Source: Corallococcus carmarthensis (GTDB taxonomy: Bacteria; Myxococcota; Myxococcia; Myxococcales; Myxococcaceae). From it: a stretch of 58,069 bases of DNA. The stretch spans positions 1 through 58,069 of the forward strand of contig NZ_RAWE01000044.1 in the NCBI RefSeq assembly GCF_003611695.1, written 5' to 3'. A model generated the notes under the pieces. The model was not told where the DNA came from, did not search any database, and saw nothing but the letters and a program-made list of their open reading frames with translations. The translations under genes and the position numbers were made by a program. Shown here piece after piece: positions 38,644 to 47,608 of this stretch; within the stretch, counting starts at the first letter, position 1; each line of letters opens with the position of its first letter.

Positions 38644-40322
38644 GGCACCGCCTCCGCGGTCTGACGGGCTTCACCGCCGGCCGGTGCATCCTCGCGCGAG
38701 GACGTGAGCGCCGGTGCCGGCACCGCGCCCTCGTTCGCCCATCCCGCCAGCAGCGCGTCCGAGACCAGCTGTCCCAGCAGGTCCAGTCCCTGACCGCGCG
38801 GATGCACCAGGTCCTCGTGCATGAACCCCGCCTGATGGAAGCGCGCGAGCGAACCCGCTCCGCCCATCGCCGTGTAGAGGTTGAAGAAGCCGCAGCCCTC
38901 GGCGAGCGCCACCTCGCGCTCGGCCTGGATGGCGGCCTCCAGGAACGGCCGCTGCGTCAGGGGCTTGCCCTTCGCGTGGCCGTCCTGCACCGCGTCCATG
39001 GGGCCCACCACCAGGCACGCGCTGCCGGGCGCGGCGGCGCGGGCGCGGCGCAGGAGCGCGGTCAGGTCCTGACGCACGGTGGGCAGGTCCGTGCGCTTCC
39101 ACTCCAGGCGCTTGGACTCATTGCCACCCAGGAAGAAGAGCAGCAGCTTCGGGTCGCGCTGCTGAAGTTGCGCCTTCAGCGCGTCCTCCTCCAGCCGGGC
39201 GTACAGCGTGGCATCCGCGGACGGCACGCCGAGCATGTCCAGCACGATGCCGGACGCGTCCTGCTGCAGCACCACGCCCTGCACGATGGCGCCCTTGCCT
39301 TCCGCGGTGACGTCCAGCCACTTCGCGCCCGCGGGCAGGTCGAAGGAGGTGGTGCGGCTGGCGCCGTCCCCTTGAGGCTCCGTGCGCGCGAGCACCGTCC
39401 CGTCCACGGACACGACGAGGCGGCCCGCGCCCTTCACGTCCTTCCACCAGAGCGTCCCGCGCGGCTCGCCCTCCAGCTTGAAGCGGCCGCGGGCGCGGTT
39501 CTCCGTGGCCAGGTGGTACACGCCGGTGATGCCGAACGGGTGCGGCGGCGCGTGCAGTTCGCCCAGCGTGCGCGGCTGCCAGCCGTTGCTCACGGCGGCC
39601 GTGCGCGACCGTCCGCCATAGGGGGCCATGCGGTCCACCAACAGCACGCCCCGGCCCGCGTTGCCAAAGCCCGCCGCCAGCTCGTCGCGGACCACATCCA
39701 CGATGCGGTCCCCCGCGATGAGCGAGTTGCCGAACGCGGCGACCACCGTGGGCGCCTTCGACGTGCCCTCCAGCAGCCCGTCCAGCGCGGCGAAGAACGG
39801 CGCAAGCGCGGACCGCGCACAGCCGGTGTCGGCGGGCTCCAGGCACGGCTCTTCCACCGTGCTGCCCGGAGCCTGCAGGCGGGTGGCCAGCGCGTGCAGG
39901 TGGCCGGCGCGCTCGGTGGTGGGCGGCAGGGCCCGGAACGCGGAGCGCCCGGCCGGACGCGGCGTGTGTCGCACCGGCGCGGGCAGGTTCGCGGAAGCGG
40001 GCACCACGGGAGGAGCACCCGCGCCCGTCACCGTGCGCTCTGCCTCGGCGGACGCGGACCGCACGGAGGGCGCTCCAGCCTCGGACGAAGGCTCCGCGGA
40101 GGTCGCGCCCACGGAGGCGGGCTGCGTGGAAGCCGTCGTCTCCACCGGAGCGGGACGCGCGGCACCCGGTTCCGGCGGCGGGACGGAGTCCGTCGCGGGA
40201 GTCGTCGTCAGGGGGAAGCGATGAGGGGGTGTGCGGGACTCGCACCCGGGGAGCAGGGCCCCCGCCAGGACAGCGAGCAACCACGCCCGCCGGAGCCCCC
40301 GCGAGACATCGGGAACCGTCAT
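38640..40322 (-). CDS. SGNH/GDSL-like esterase lipoprotein
   Basis: This 560-residue protein has the leader RRAWLLAVLAGALLPGC with a lipobox (PGC), and then a long low-complexity Pro/Ala/Ser/Thr linker to about 160. The SGNH hydrolase blocks follow: AAFGNSLIAGD (block I, Asn in place of the usual GDS Asp), FFLGGNES (block III), and DLVHPRGQGLDLLGQ (block V, with catalytic Asp and His). The order resembles cell-wall O-acetyl esterases of the PatB/Ape type, which is inference. The ATG at 40322 was chosen as the start of the signal. It is coupled by ATGA overlap to the downstream serine hydrolase gene, which suggests joint work on the cell envelope. Confidence 0.82.
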   Translation of the reverse strand: MTVPDVSRGLRRAWLLAVLAGALLPGCESRTPPHRFPLTTTPATDSVPPPEPGAARPAPVETTASTQPASVGATSAEPSSEAGAPSVRSASAEAERTVTGAGAPPVVPASANLPAPVRHTPRPAGRSAFRALPPTTERAGHLHALATRLQAPGSTVEEPCLEPADTGCARSALAPFFAALDGLLEGTSKAPTVVAAFGNSLIAGDRIVDVVRDELAAGFGNAGRGVLLVDRMAPYGGRSRTAAVSNGWQPRTLGELHAPPHPFGITGVYHLATENRARGRFKLEGEPRGTLWWKDVKGAGRLVVSVDGTVLARTEPQGDGASRTTSFDLPAGAKWLDVTAEGKGAIVQGVVLQQDASGIVLDMLGVPSADATLYARLEEDALKAQLQQRDPKLLLFFLGGNESKRLEWKRTDLPTVRQDLTALLRRARAAAPGSACLVVGPMDAVQDGHAKGKPLTQRPFLEAAIQAEREVALAEGCGFFNLYTAMGGAGSLARFHQAGFMHEDLVHPRGQGLDLLGQLVSDALLAGWANEGAVPAPALTSSREDAPAGGEARQTAEAVP

Positions 40323-40527
40323 GTGGCCGGCGAGCGTAGACGAAACCCCGGGGTCGCGCATGTTCTGGACCCCACGCTCGGCCGCCTTGCGGGCCGCCCT
40401 GGCGTGGCTTCCCGGACATCGCATCCGTCCTTCATTACACGCCCCGCCCGGACGCCCGACAGGAAGAACGGATTTTCCCGCACCCCAGCGCAAATGCAGG
40501 GTCCGGCCGCGAACAGGGTCCCTTCAC

Positions 40528-40911
40528 ATGGCGCGGAGCGCCCCCAAATTATCCGCCGCGATTATGGCGAAGAACCGGCTCACAACGTGGACGAAGCTCC
40601 ACCGGCGATTTGGCGACCATGTGCGCCGCATGCGCAACAACCGCGCGCTCACGCAGGAAGCCCTCGCCGAACGCAGTGACCTGTCGGTGGATGCCATCCG
40701 CCGCATCGAGCGGGGCGCCTTCTCTCCGTCGCTCGACACGCTGGGCAAGCTGTCCGGGGGACTCGACGTGTCGCTCAAGACCCTCTTCCACTCCTTCGAT
40801 TCGGAGCGCACCGACGGCGTGGCGGAGATCTGCGACTACCTCGCGAGCCGCTCCGGCTCCGAGCTGAAGCTCGCGTGGCGCGTGCTCCAGGCCATGTTCG
40901 ACGAGCGCTGA
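40528..40911 (+). CDS. XRE-family HTH transcriptional regulator
   Basis: This is a small protein of 127 residues (116 if it begins at the ATG at 40564). It has one HTH domain: HVRRMRNNRALTQEALAERS, the recognition helix SVDAIRRIERGAF, and SPSLDTLGKLSGGLDVSLKTLF. It then has a short C-terminal helix (SGSELKLAWRVLQAMFDER). No effector domain is present. Neither candidate start has a clear ribosome-binding site; homologous proteins of this sort often begin just before the MAKNRLTTW stretch. It is divergent from the SGNH lipoprotein gene across 205 bp and is 81 bp upstream of a response-regulator gene. Confidence 0.85.
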   Translation: MARSAPKLSAAIMAKNRLTTWTKLHRRFGDHVRRMRNNRALTQEALAERSDLSVDAIRRIERGAFSPSLDTLGKLSGGLDVSLKTLFHSFDSERTDGVAEICDYLASRSGSELKLAWRVLQAMFDER

Positions 40912-40992
40912 AGCGCACGCACCACGCTACCGGTCGCACCCGGCAGATGTTCCCTGTCACCCCGGATGCGTTTGCCCTATGCGTCGGGCGAA

Positions 40993-41358
40993 ATGAGCCG
41001 CGCTCCTCCCACCCTCCTCCTCGTCGAGGACGACAGCGACCTGCGCGACGCGCTCGTGGAGATCCTCCACACCGAGGGGCACACCGTCGTCGCCACGGGG
41101 ACCGGTGACGAGGCCCTCTCGTGGCTGGAGCTCCATCCGCTCCCCGCGCTGGTGCTCGTGGACATGTGGACGCCGCGCAAGGACAGCTGGCGGCTGTTGG
41201 ACACCCTGCACCGCGAGCCCCGCTTCGCGGACATCCCCGTCGTGGCCATCAGCTCCAGCGAGGAGCGCCACCCCGCCATCCGCGAGGTGCTCTCCAAGCC
41301 CTTCGACCGCGAGGCCCTGCTCGCCGGGGTGCGCAGGTTCGTGCACCCGCTGCACTGA
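40993..41358 (+). CDS. Single-domain response regulator
   Basis: This 121-residue receiver-only protein has LLLVEDDSDLRDAL (acidic D13, D14), phospho-acceptor D57 in LVLVDMWTP, VVAISSSEE (switch Ser) and K102 in VLSKPFD. The usual residues after the phospho-acceptor (MMPxMDG) are replaced by MWTPRKDS, so kinase docking may be distinctive. It follows the XRE regulator gene on the same strand. The histidine kinase encoded 720 bp downstream on the opposite strand is a candidate partner. It is convergent with the lipoprotein gene, 7 bp apart. Confidence 0.92.
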   Translation: MSRAPPTLLLVEDDSDLRDALVEILHTEGHTVVATGTGDEALSWLELHPLPALVLVDMWTPRKDSWRLLDTLHREPRFADIPVVAISSSEERHPAIREVLSKPFDREALLAGVRRFVHPLH

Positions 41359-41365
41359 CCGGCGT

Positions 41366-41974
41366 TCAGCCGCCGGTCGTCCGCTGACTCAGCCGCCCCG
41401 CCACGCCCGGGTCCAGCCGGAACGAGTCGAAGAAGCGGTCCGCGTCCTGCGGCGCACGCCCTTCCGGGTGCAGCAGCAGCTGCTGGTACAGGCGCGGGCC
41501 CACCATGAAGAAGCGGCCCCGCAGGCGGCGCGGACCGGACAGCCCGCCCACCTCCTGGCCCGGGAAACCGCCCTCCATCTCCAGCGGCTTCGCGGTGATG
41601 GCCGTCGCGCCCAGGGCCTCCAGCGCGCCCTGGCTGGCGCGGTCCACCACGTCGCGCGGGCTCACCTGCGCCACGGCCGCGAGCGGGAAGTCCGTATAGG
41701 AGACGTAGTAGGCGGTGTCTTCCTGCGTGCGCGCGGCGATGAACGTGTGCAGCGTCACGTCGCCCACGTCCGTGGGCTGCACGCGCCGCTCCTCGGTGAC
41801 GGGGCCGGGGAACGTCACGCTGAAGCCACCCTCCTGCGACTGGACGACGGAGGACGGCGACTCCCGCACGGGCTCGGCGGCGGACACGGGGGGCTCGGTC
41901 TGCGTGCGCCCCGCGCACCCACCCAGCACCAGCAGGGCGGCCAGCGGCACGGCCCGGCAAGAACGCTTCATCAT
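41366..41974 (-). CDS. Small lipoprotein, unknown function
   Basis: This 202-residue protein starts MMKRSCRAVPLAALLVLGGC, a signal peptide with a lipobox (LGGC). AGGAG lies eight bases before the ATG at 41974. The mature part has one compact domain (SQEGGFSVTFPGPVTEERR, YVSYTDFPLAAVAQ, GFPGQEVGGLSGPRRLRGRFFMVGPRLYQQLLL in landmarks) ending FFDSFRL. The last motif and the layout suggest a PsbP/DUF1795-like fold, a guess. It is downstream of the histidine kinase gene by 102 bp. Confidence 0.8.
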   Translation of the reverse strand: MMKRSCRAVPLAALLVLGGCAGRTQTEPPVSAAEPVRESPSSVVQSQEGGFSVTFPGPVTEERRVQPTDVGDVTLHTFIAARTQEDTAYYVSYTDFPLAAVAQVSPRDVVDRASQGALEALGATAITAKPLEMEGGFPGQEVGGLSGPRRLRGRFFMVGPRLYQQLLLHPEGRAPQDADRFFDSFRLDPGVAGRLSQRTTGG

Positions 41975-42076
41975 CCAGACGGCTCCTGACATGGGGCCGC
42001 AAGGTACGCCCTGCCCCGCCCGAGCGCATCCCTCCGCGTCATCCGGGCACGCTTCAGGCAACGGTTGCCCCCGTCC

Positions 42077-43570
42077 TCAGTGCATCGCGCCGGAGCCCAC
42101 CCCGGCGGGCTCCTCGTCGTCGGAGGGCGCGGGCGGCTCCGGCGGTCCCGAGGCGGACACCCGGGCCAGGTGGACGCGGAACACGGAGCCCTGGCCGGGC
42201 CGGCTCTCCACCTCGATGCGGCCGCCGTGCGCCTCGATGATCCGCCGCGACACCGACAGCCCCAGCCCCACCCCGGGGGCGCGCTGCTTCGCGTTGCCCG
42301 CGCGCTGGAACGGGACGAAGAGCCCCTTGAGCTCCTCCGGCGACATGCCGATGCCCTGGTCCGCCACCGCCACCACCACGTGCTCGGCGTCCCCGCCCAC
42401 GGACACCTCCACGCGGCTGCCCGCGGGGGAATACTTGAGCGCGTTGCTCACCAGGTTGTTCAGCACCTGCTCCAGCCGGGAGGGGTCCGCGCGCACCAGC
42501 ACCGCGGTGTCCGGCACCACCAGCTCCAGCGTGTGCCCGGAGTCGCTGGACTGGTACAGCTCCACCACGGAGCGCGCCAGCTCGCGCGTGTCGCGCACCT
42601 CCGGCTGGAGCTCCAGCTTCCCGGCCTCGATGCGGGTCGCGTCCAGCAGGTCCCCCACCATCCGGTCCAGGCGCGCCACCTGCCGGCGCACCAGCGACAG
42701 CGTGCGCTGCATCCGCTCCGGCGTCACCTCTCCGCGGCCCGTCAGCGACGTGGACAGCTTCAGCGCGGACAGGGGGTTGCGCAGGTCGTGCGCCACGCCG
42801 GCCAGGAACGCCAGCTGCTGCTCCTGCTGGTGGGTCAGGCTGTCCGCCATCTCGTTGAAGGTGTGGGCCATGTCGCGGAGCTCCAACGGGCCCTCTTCCG
42901 GCGCGCGCAGGTGACGCCCGCCCCGGCCGAAGCCAGCCATCGCGCGCCGCAGCTCTCCCACCGGGCGCAGCGCGAAGCGCCGCAGCCAGAAGACCACCAG
43001 CCCCAGCGACGCCATCAGCAGCAGGCCCAGCACCAGGCCCAGCACGTTGGCCATCTCGCTCCAGTACGCCGCGCTCTGCCGGGCCGCCTGCGCCTGGTCC
43101 ACGTTGATCTGGATGAGCCGCTCCAGCGAGCGCAGCGCCAGGTCCAGCGACGACACCGCCGCCGCATCGTGCTGGGCCGCGGAGAGCCCCTGACGGAGCG
43201 GCGCCTGCTGCGCGTGCAGGTAGGCGTACACCTCCGTCTGCACCTCCGCCACCATCTGGCGCTCCTCCTGGGTGGAGGCGGTGCCATGCATCTCCACCAG
43301 CTGGCGGCGCAGGTCTGACTCGATTTGCGGCGGCGTGCGCCCGCGCGACGGGTCCGCGAGGATGGGAGCGCCCGGCAACGCCACGAGGCGCGAGTGGACG
43401 AGCAGGTCCACCTCCAGCTCCTCGGCCTGCCGGACGCCTTCCACGGATTCACTCAGCGTGGAAGCCATGCGCTCCAGGGCGGTCGTCAGCACCACGAGCA
43501 GGGTGGCGGCAATCACCGTGAGCAGCACTAGGCCGCCCACCACGGTGGAGAAGAAGGCGCGCAGGCTCAT
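42077..43570 (-). CDS. HAMP-domain sensor histidine kinase
   Basis: This 497-residue membrane sensor has helix 1 (VVGGLVLLTVIAATLLVVL), a periplasmic helical sensor of about 150 residues (LERMASTLSESVEGV ... LERLIQINVDQAQAAR, resembling four-helix-bundle sensors), helix 2 (LGLVLGLLLMASLGLVVFWL), HAMP, HisKA with FLAGVAHDLRNPLSALK (phospho-acceptor His), and HATPase with NNLVSNALKYSP, VADQGIGMSPEE and GVGLGLSVSRRI. AGGAGG lies just before the ATG at 43570, chosen over an upstream in-frame start. No response regulator gene is directly coupled; the receiver at 40993 is nearby. Confidence 0.92.
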   Translation of the reverse strand: MSLRAFFSTVVGGLVLLTVIAATLLVVLTTALERMASTLSESVEGVRQAEELEVDLLVHSRLVALPGAPILADPSRGRTPPQIESDLRRQLVEMHGTASTQEERQMVAEVQTEVYAYLHAQQAPLRQGLSAAQHDAAAVSSLDLALRSLERLIQINVDQAQAARQSAAYWSEMANVLGLVLGLLLMASLGLVVFWLRRFALRPVGELRRAMAGFGRGGRHLRAPEEGPLELRDMAHTFNEMADSLTHQQEQQLAFLAGVAHDLRNPLSALKLSTSLTGRGEVTPERMQRTLSLVRRQVARLDRMVGDLLDATRIEAGKLELQPEVRDTRELARSVVELYQSSDSGHTLELVVPDTAVLVRADPSRLEQVLNNLVSNALKYSPAGSRVEVSVGGDAEHVVVAVADQGIGMSPEELKGLFVPFQRAGNAKQRAPGVGLGLSVSRRIIEAHGGRIEVESRPGQGSVFRVHLARVSASGPPEPPAPSDDEEPAGVGSGAMH

Positions 43571-43852
43571 CGCGCCTCCTGTGCGAGCCTCCAGCCGACG
43601 TGACTGGTCATGTTCGGGCATCCTCCCTCCGGGCTCGCGCCAACCCTCGTGGTCGCCGCCCTCTTCCTGAGGAAAGCAACAAGCGTCCGATATCGTGGAT
43701 TCGCACCCCGGATGCGGGCAGGCCCAAGGCCGCCACCGGCCTCAAAAGGAGCCGGCCTCTCAAGGCCCAGCCATGCTAGTCAGCACGGACACGCGGCTCG
43801 ATGCGCCCTCCCCCGGACTCCGGGCGCCCGCCCTGCTTGAAGAGGTCACCCG

Positions 43853-44239
43853 ATGGATCTGCTCGCACCACCGGCCCGCACACTGAACTTCGATGCCTTC
43901 TGGCGTTGGCTCCAGGAGCACACCAACTGCATCCTGCGCTGTGGCTCCCCCGACATGACGCTGTTCGACCATGACGACTTCCACTGGATGCTGATGGAGG
44001 AGGAGCGCCAGCACGTCCTCCAGCTCATCAAGGGCAAGTCGCTGGTGGGCGAGATGGTGATGGTGGGCCGCGAGGTCTCCGAGGTCACCATCTCCCCGGA
44101 TCCGGACGCGGATCCGCAGGCGGGCCACTTCCTGGCGGAGCTGATGGGAGGCCCCAAGGAGGATCCGCAGGTGCTCTACCACTTCATCATGGCCCACGGC
44201 ATCGAGCCGGCCGCCGGCCACCAGGGCTTCAAGCACTAG
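43853..44239 (+). CDS. Conserved hypothetical cytoplasmic protein
   Basis: This is a 128-residue acidic protein with no signal or membrane segment. The sequence starts LNFDAFWRWLQEHTNCILRC and has a Trp- and Glu-rich core (HDDFHWMLMEEERQHVLQL), VGREVSEVTISPDPD, then HFLAELMGGPKEDPQVLYHF. I do not recognise it, but the length, codon usage and compact layout support a real gene. It stands alone between the divergently oriented kinase gene (282 bp upstream) and the DUF3089 gene. Confidence 0.7.
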   Translation: MDLLAPPARTLNFDAFWRWLQEHTNCILRCGSPDMTLFDHDDFHWMLMEEERQHVLQLIKGKSLVGEMVMVGREVSEVTISPDPDADPQAGHFLAELMGGPKEDPQVLYHFIMAHGIEPAAGHQGFKH

Positions 44240-44346
44240 CCCTGCCGGAGGGGTTGAACGCCGTCGCAGGGGCACCATGGCAGCGCTTCATCCGCGGCGG
44301 GTTATGGTGCCCGGCACATCGGGCCCTGCGGCTCGCGGAGGCCAGC

Positions 44347-45510
44347 ATGGCGGGTCGTTCAAGGAAGTGGCTCTGGGCAGCCGGCATCGTCGCGGCGCTG
44401 ATTGTCGTGCCCACGGCGGTGTTCTGGCCGCAAATCTCGATGATCCTCATGTTCATCCAGGCGAGCAAGCCGCCGGCGACGCCCTTCGCTGACACGCTCC
44501 AGCCGCCAGCCCCCGACTATGGCTCGCCCGCGAGCTGGGCCGCGCTCCCCGACCGCAAGGACGACGCGGACGTGGTGCCCGCCATGGACACCACCGACGG
44601 TCAGGCGGCCGCGCCCGTGGATGTCTTCTTCATCCACCCCACCACGTACTTCAGCAACAAGACGTGGAATGCGCCGGTGGATGAGCCGACGGCGAAAGAC
44701 ATCACCGACCAGGACATCCTCCGCAACCAGGCCAGCGCCTTCAACAAGTGCTGCCGCGTCTACGCGCCGCGCTACCGCCAGATTGCGTTTGGCGCGCAGC
44801 AGGGGGCACCGGAGGAAGCGGGCAAGGGGTGGGACCTGGCCTACAGCGACGTGCGCGCCGCCTTCGAGCATTACCTCCAGCACTTCAATCACGGCCGGCC
44901 CTTCATCATCGCCTCCCACAGCCAGGGGACGATGCACGCGCTCCACCTGATGGAGGACCTCCTCACCGGAAAGCCGCTCCGGGAGAAGCTGGTCGCGGCC
45001 TACCTCATCGGCATCCCCATTCCGACGGATGTCTTCACCCAGACCCTCCCGGACATCCCGCTCTGCGCCGCTCCCGAGCAGACCGGCTGCGCCATCACCT
45101 GGAACGCCATCGGCCCCTCGGCGGACACGAGCCTCTTCCACAGCATCCAGCACCGCTACCCGTCCGGGCAGAAGGCGTCCATCGTGGGGAAGGCGCTCGC
45201 CTGCACCAACCCCTTGGGCTGGAAGACGGATGAGGAGCCTGGAGCGCGCGCGGCCCAGCTGGGAGGTGTGCGGTTCGCGATGGGGACCGGTGCGCCGCCC
45301 AAGCCCGACCCCGCGCTGGTGGACGCGCAGTGCCGCAAGGGCTGGCTCGTCATCTCCACGCCAGCGCCCAAGGCCTACCGGGAGGTCCTGCTCGGGCCCG
45401 ACATGTATCATGTCTATGATTACAGCCTGTTCTACGTGGACATCCGGGAGAACGCGCAGACCCGCGTGAAGGCCTTCCTCCAGACCGTCTCCCTCCCGCC
45501 GCCGCACTGA
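44347..45510 (+). CDS. DUF3089 alpha/beta-hydrolase, membrane-anchored
   Basis: This 387-residue protein has an N-terminal helix (WLWAAGIVAALIVVPTAVFW) as anchor or uncleaved signal. A DUF3089 domain follows: VDVFFIHPTTYFSNKTWNA, CCRVYAPRYRQI, DVRAAFEHYLQHF, FIIASHSQGTMHAL (nucleophile elbow, SHSQG), AAYLIGIPIPTDVF, and CAITWNAIGPSADTSLF. DUF3089 proteins are esterase-like hydrolases of unknown substrate. The start at 44347 begins just before the anchor. It is convergent with the glycosyltransferase gene, 5 bp apart. Confidence 0.9.
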   Translation: MAGRSRKWLWAAGIVAALIVVPTAVFWPQISMILMFIQASKPPATPFADTLQPPAPDYGSPASWAALPDRKDDADVVPAMDTTDGQAAAPVDVFFIHPTTYFSNKTWNAPVDEPTAKDITDQDILRNQASAFNKCCRVYAPRYRQIAFGAQQGAPEEAGKGWDLAYSDVRAAFEHYLQHFNHGRPFIIASHSQGTMHALHLMEDLLTGKPLREKLVAAYLIGIPIPTDVFTQTLPDIPLCAAPEQTGCAITWNAIGPSADTSLFHSIQHRYPSGQKASIVGKALACTNPLGWKTDEEPGARAAQLGGVRFAMGTGAPPKPDPALVDAQCRKGWLVISTPAPKAYREVLLGPDMYHVYDYSLFYVDIRENAQTRVKAFLQTVSLPPPH

Positions 45511-45515
45511 AGCGT

Positions 45516-46520
45516 TCAGGCCCCGGCCTGGCGCGCCACGCGCTCGATGGCCTCCACCGCCGCGTGGACGCCGTTGACCCAGGCAGCGGGGCGCGCGCGA
45601 GTCCCCTCCTGGAGCAGGAGCGCGACCTTCGCCTCCAGCTGCGCCGCGTCCCCCACCCGCTCCGCCTCCCTCAGTCGCAGGGCCTGCCGGTCGTAGAGGC
45701 GGGGCCGAGCCCAGGCCACCAGCGGCGTCCCGGTGGCCCGGGCCTCCTGCACGGTGTTGTAGCCGCCCGCTCCCACCAGCACGTCCACGCCCCGCATCAC
45801 CGCGAGCGCCGGCCAGACCGCCTGGCCCGATGCATGGGCCGTGGGAACGAGCCACCCCACCGCCGCCCGCTCCCCCAGCGACACGCGCAGCCGGTCCGCC
45901 GTCTCCCCGGCTTCCGCCACCTCCTCCGGGCGGCCGCACCCCATCACCGCCACCACGGGCCGCGCGTCGCCGTCCTCCATGCCCAGCTGGCGCCGGGCCT
46001 CCTCGCGGGACACCAGCGCGTCCGCGTCCAGCAGCAGCCACGGCGCCGTGCGCACCGCGCGCGGGTGGTGCGCGAAGGGCGCGTCCTCCCCGGGCACGAC
46101 GAGCAGGTCGAACGCGTCCACGGCGTGGGCCACGTCGAAGCGCTCCACGTAGACGGGGTTCAGGTCGCGGTGCACCAGCACGCGCGGCGCGCGCACCGTG
46201 GGCAGCAGCGCCACCAGCTCACCGGCGAGTCCCCGGGGAAAGGTGTCCACCACCAGCACGTCCGGCGTGGACCCGGCGAGCCACGCGCCCACCGCCGCCA
46301 CGGTGGCGGCCTTGTCCAGCCGCGCGTCCACGCGGTGCACGGTGGCGCCGGGGCCCAGCCACGACTCCAGGGGCAGGCCGGGGGCGAACGGGCTGTTGGT
46401 GAGGACCTCCACCGCATGGCCCCGGGCCACGGCCGCGCGGGCCAGGGCCGCGGCGCGCGTCAGGTGCCCCAGGCCTCCGCCCAGAGCGTAGAGGCGCCAG
46501 TGCCGGCGTCGCGCGGCCAC
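45516..46520 (-). CDS. MurG-like family glycosyltransferase
   Basis: This 334-residue protein of the GT-B fold has the N-terminal glycine loop YALGGGLGHLTRAAALARA, VDTFPRGLAGEL, and VLVHRDLNPVYVERF. The sugar-nucleotide site is VDVLVGAGGYNTVQEARATGTPLVAW followed by YDRQALRLREAE (landmarks in the C-terminal half). This is the MurG/GT28-like arrangement. Acceptor unknown. It is the last gene of a seven-gene minus-strand run, separated from the zinc-protein gene by only 2 bp, so co-translation is likely. Confidence 0.88.
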   Translation of the reverse strand: MAARRRHWRLYALGGGLGHLTRAAALARAAVARGHAVEVLTNSPFAPGLPLESWLGPGATVHRVDARLDKAATVAAVGAWLAGSTPDVLVVDTFPRGLAGELVALLPTVRAPRVLVHRDLNPVYVERFDVAHAVDAFDLLVVPGEDAPFAHHPRAVRTAPWLLLDADALVSREEARRQLGMEDGDARPVVAVMGCGRPEEVAEAGETADRLRVSLGERAAVGWLVPTAHASGQAVWPALAVMRGVDVLVGAGGYNTVQEARATGTPLVAWARPRLYDRQALRLREAERVGDAAQLEAKVALLLQEGTRARPAAWVNGVHAAVEAIERVARQAGA

Positions 46521-46522
46521 GC

Positions 46523-46930
46523 TCAGCTACCGCCCAGGTCCTCCTCGAAGGAGGCGTCATCCTCGCGCCGCACGCTCTCGCCGTCGGCCTCGGTGAAGTC
46601 GTTGGTGTCGTGGCCCGAGGACGAAGACGCCGACGACCCGGAGCCGCGCCACGCGTCGCGGCCGTAGTAGCCGTAGTCCTCGTAGTAGTAGCTGGGGTCG
46701 TCCTCGTCGGTGCTGGTGTCGGATCCGTCGCGGTTCTCGTCGCCGTTGTCGGCGGCGCGCGCGCACGTCACGCAGACCGTCTCCGCGCCATCGAGCACGC
46801 GCATGTGCAGCGCGCAGATGGGCTTCTGGCAGCGCGCGCACTGCGTGGACGCCCCGCGCTCACAGGGGTGGGAGAAGAGGAAGCCGGAGGTCTCCAGGCA
46901 CTGCTCGGCGGAAGCGAAGGAAGGGGACAT
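46523..46930 (-). CDS. B-box-like zinc-binding protein with acidic low-complexity tail
   Basis: This 135-residue protein has an N-terminal half with CERGASTQCARCQKPICALH followed by CVTC, a B-box-like set of Cys/His ligands. The C-terminal half is low complexity: Asp/Glu runs, a Tyr cluster (PSYYYEDYGYYG) and a Ser/Gly stretch, likely disordered. The same Cys/His pattern is seen in the Yip1-like protein at 35 kb. There is no signal peptide. It sits 12 bp after the lipoprotein gene and 2 bp before the glycosyltransferase gene. Confidence 0.78.
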   Translation of the reverse strand: MSPSFASAEQCLETSGFLFSHPCERGASTQCARCQKPICALHMRVLDGAETVCVTCARAADNGDENRDGSDTSTDEDDPSYYYEDYGYYGRDAWRGSGSSASSSSGHDTNDFTEADGESVRREDDASFEEDLGGS

Positions 46931-46942
46931 GGCTTGGAAGGC

Positions 46943-47608
46943 TCAGGGCGACGCGGGGGTCTGGAGGCGGAAGAGCAGGGCCATGCGCAGGGGCAGGTCC
47001 AGCGAGTCGAAGCCCAGGCACGCGGCGGCCTCTGGCGACACCGGTTGCTTGGTGGCGAGCACCGTCTTGCCGGACGGGTCGCGCAGGGACAGCTTGCCGT
47101 CGCGCACCTTCACGTGGAGCGCCTCCGCGCCGGACGCGCCCTTCACGGACGCACCGCCGCCGTCGTGAACCACGGTGTAGAGCACCGCGCCCTGGGCGTC
47201 CGTGAGCTTCCACCCGGTGCCCTCGCGCGCGAGCGTATAGCGCACGGCCGAGCGCGCCGCGTCCTTCACCTGGAACGCGTCCGGGCCGCCCGTGACGTAG
47301 GCCAGCACCGCGTCGTCCGGACCGGACACCTTGAGCTCGCCGCCCTTCCACTTGTAGCGCGCGACCTCCTGGTCCTCGCCGTCCACGAGCTTGGCGCCGT
47401 CGTCCTTGGGCTTGAGCGAGAAGCGCTCGCGGTCGTCGCCATCCTTGAACTTGAGCTTGGCGCCCGCCTCCTTCGGCTCGGCGGCGGAGGCGGCGGCGGT
47501 GGCGGACATCGCCTGGGTGGGCGGCGCGCTGGAGGCGGGAGCGCCCTGCGAACAGGCCGACGCCCCGAGCATGCCGAGGCCCACGAGGAACAGGACACGA
47601 AGCTTCAC
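46943..47608 (-). CDS. Lipoprotein, unknown function, coupled to the paralogue array
   Basis: This 221-residue protein starts KLRVLFLVGLGMLGASAC, a signal peptide with a lipobox (ASAC). After an Ala/Ser-rich linker it has a repetitive beta region with a recurring K-D-G pattern (KLKFKDGDDRERFSLK, KLVDGEDQEVARYKWKGGEL, and VKVRDGKLSLRDPSGK), as in beta-solenoid or Tricorn-like proteins. The GTG start overlaps the stop of the upstream membrane paralogue by four bases (GTGA), and GAGGT lies eight bases upstream. The coupling strongly ties it to the paralogue array. Confidence 0.82.
   Translation of the reverse strand: MKLRVLFLVGLGMLGASACSQGAPASSAPPTQAMSATAAASAAEPKEAGAKLKFKDGDDRERFSLKPKDDGAKLVDGEDQEVARYKWKGGELKVSGPDDAVLAYVTGGPDAFQVKDAARSAVRYTLAREGTGWKLTDAQGAVLYTVVHDGGGASVKGASGAEALHVKVRDGKLSLRDPSGKTVLATKQPVSPEAAACLGFDSLDLPLRMALLFRLQTPASP

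Noticed and set aside
36532-38664. 700-codon plus-strand open frame opposite the serine hydrolase gene
   Set aside because: Arg/His/Gln-rich antisense shadow; the minus-strand frame has signal peptide, SxxK and HxG motifs.
43571-43852. Hidden gene in the 282-bp gap after the histidine kinase
   Set aside because: Frames there are short, start-less or Arg/Pro-rich; nothing supports coding.
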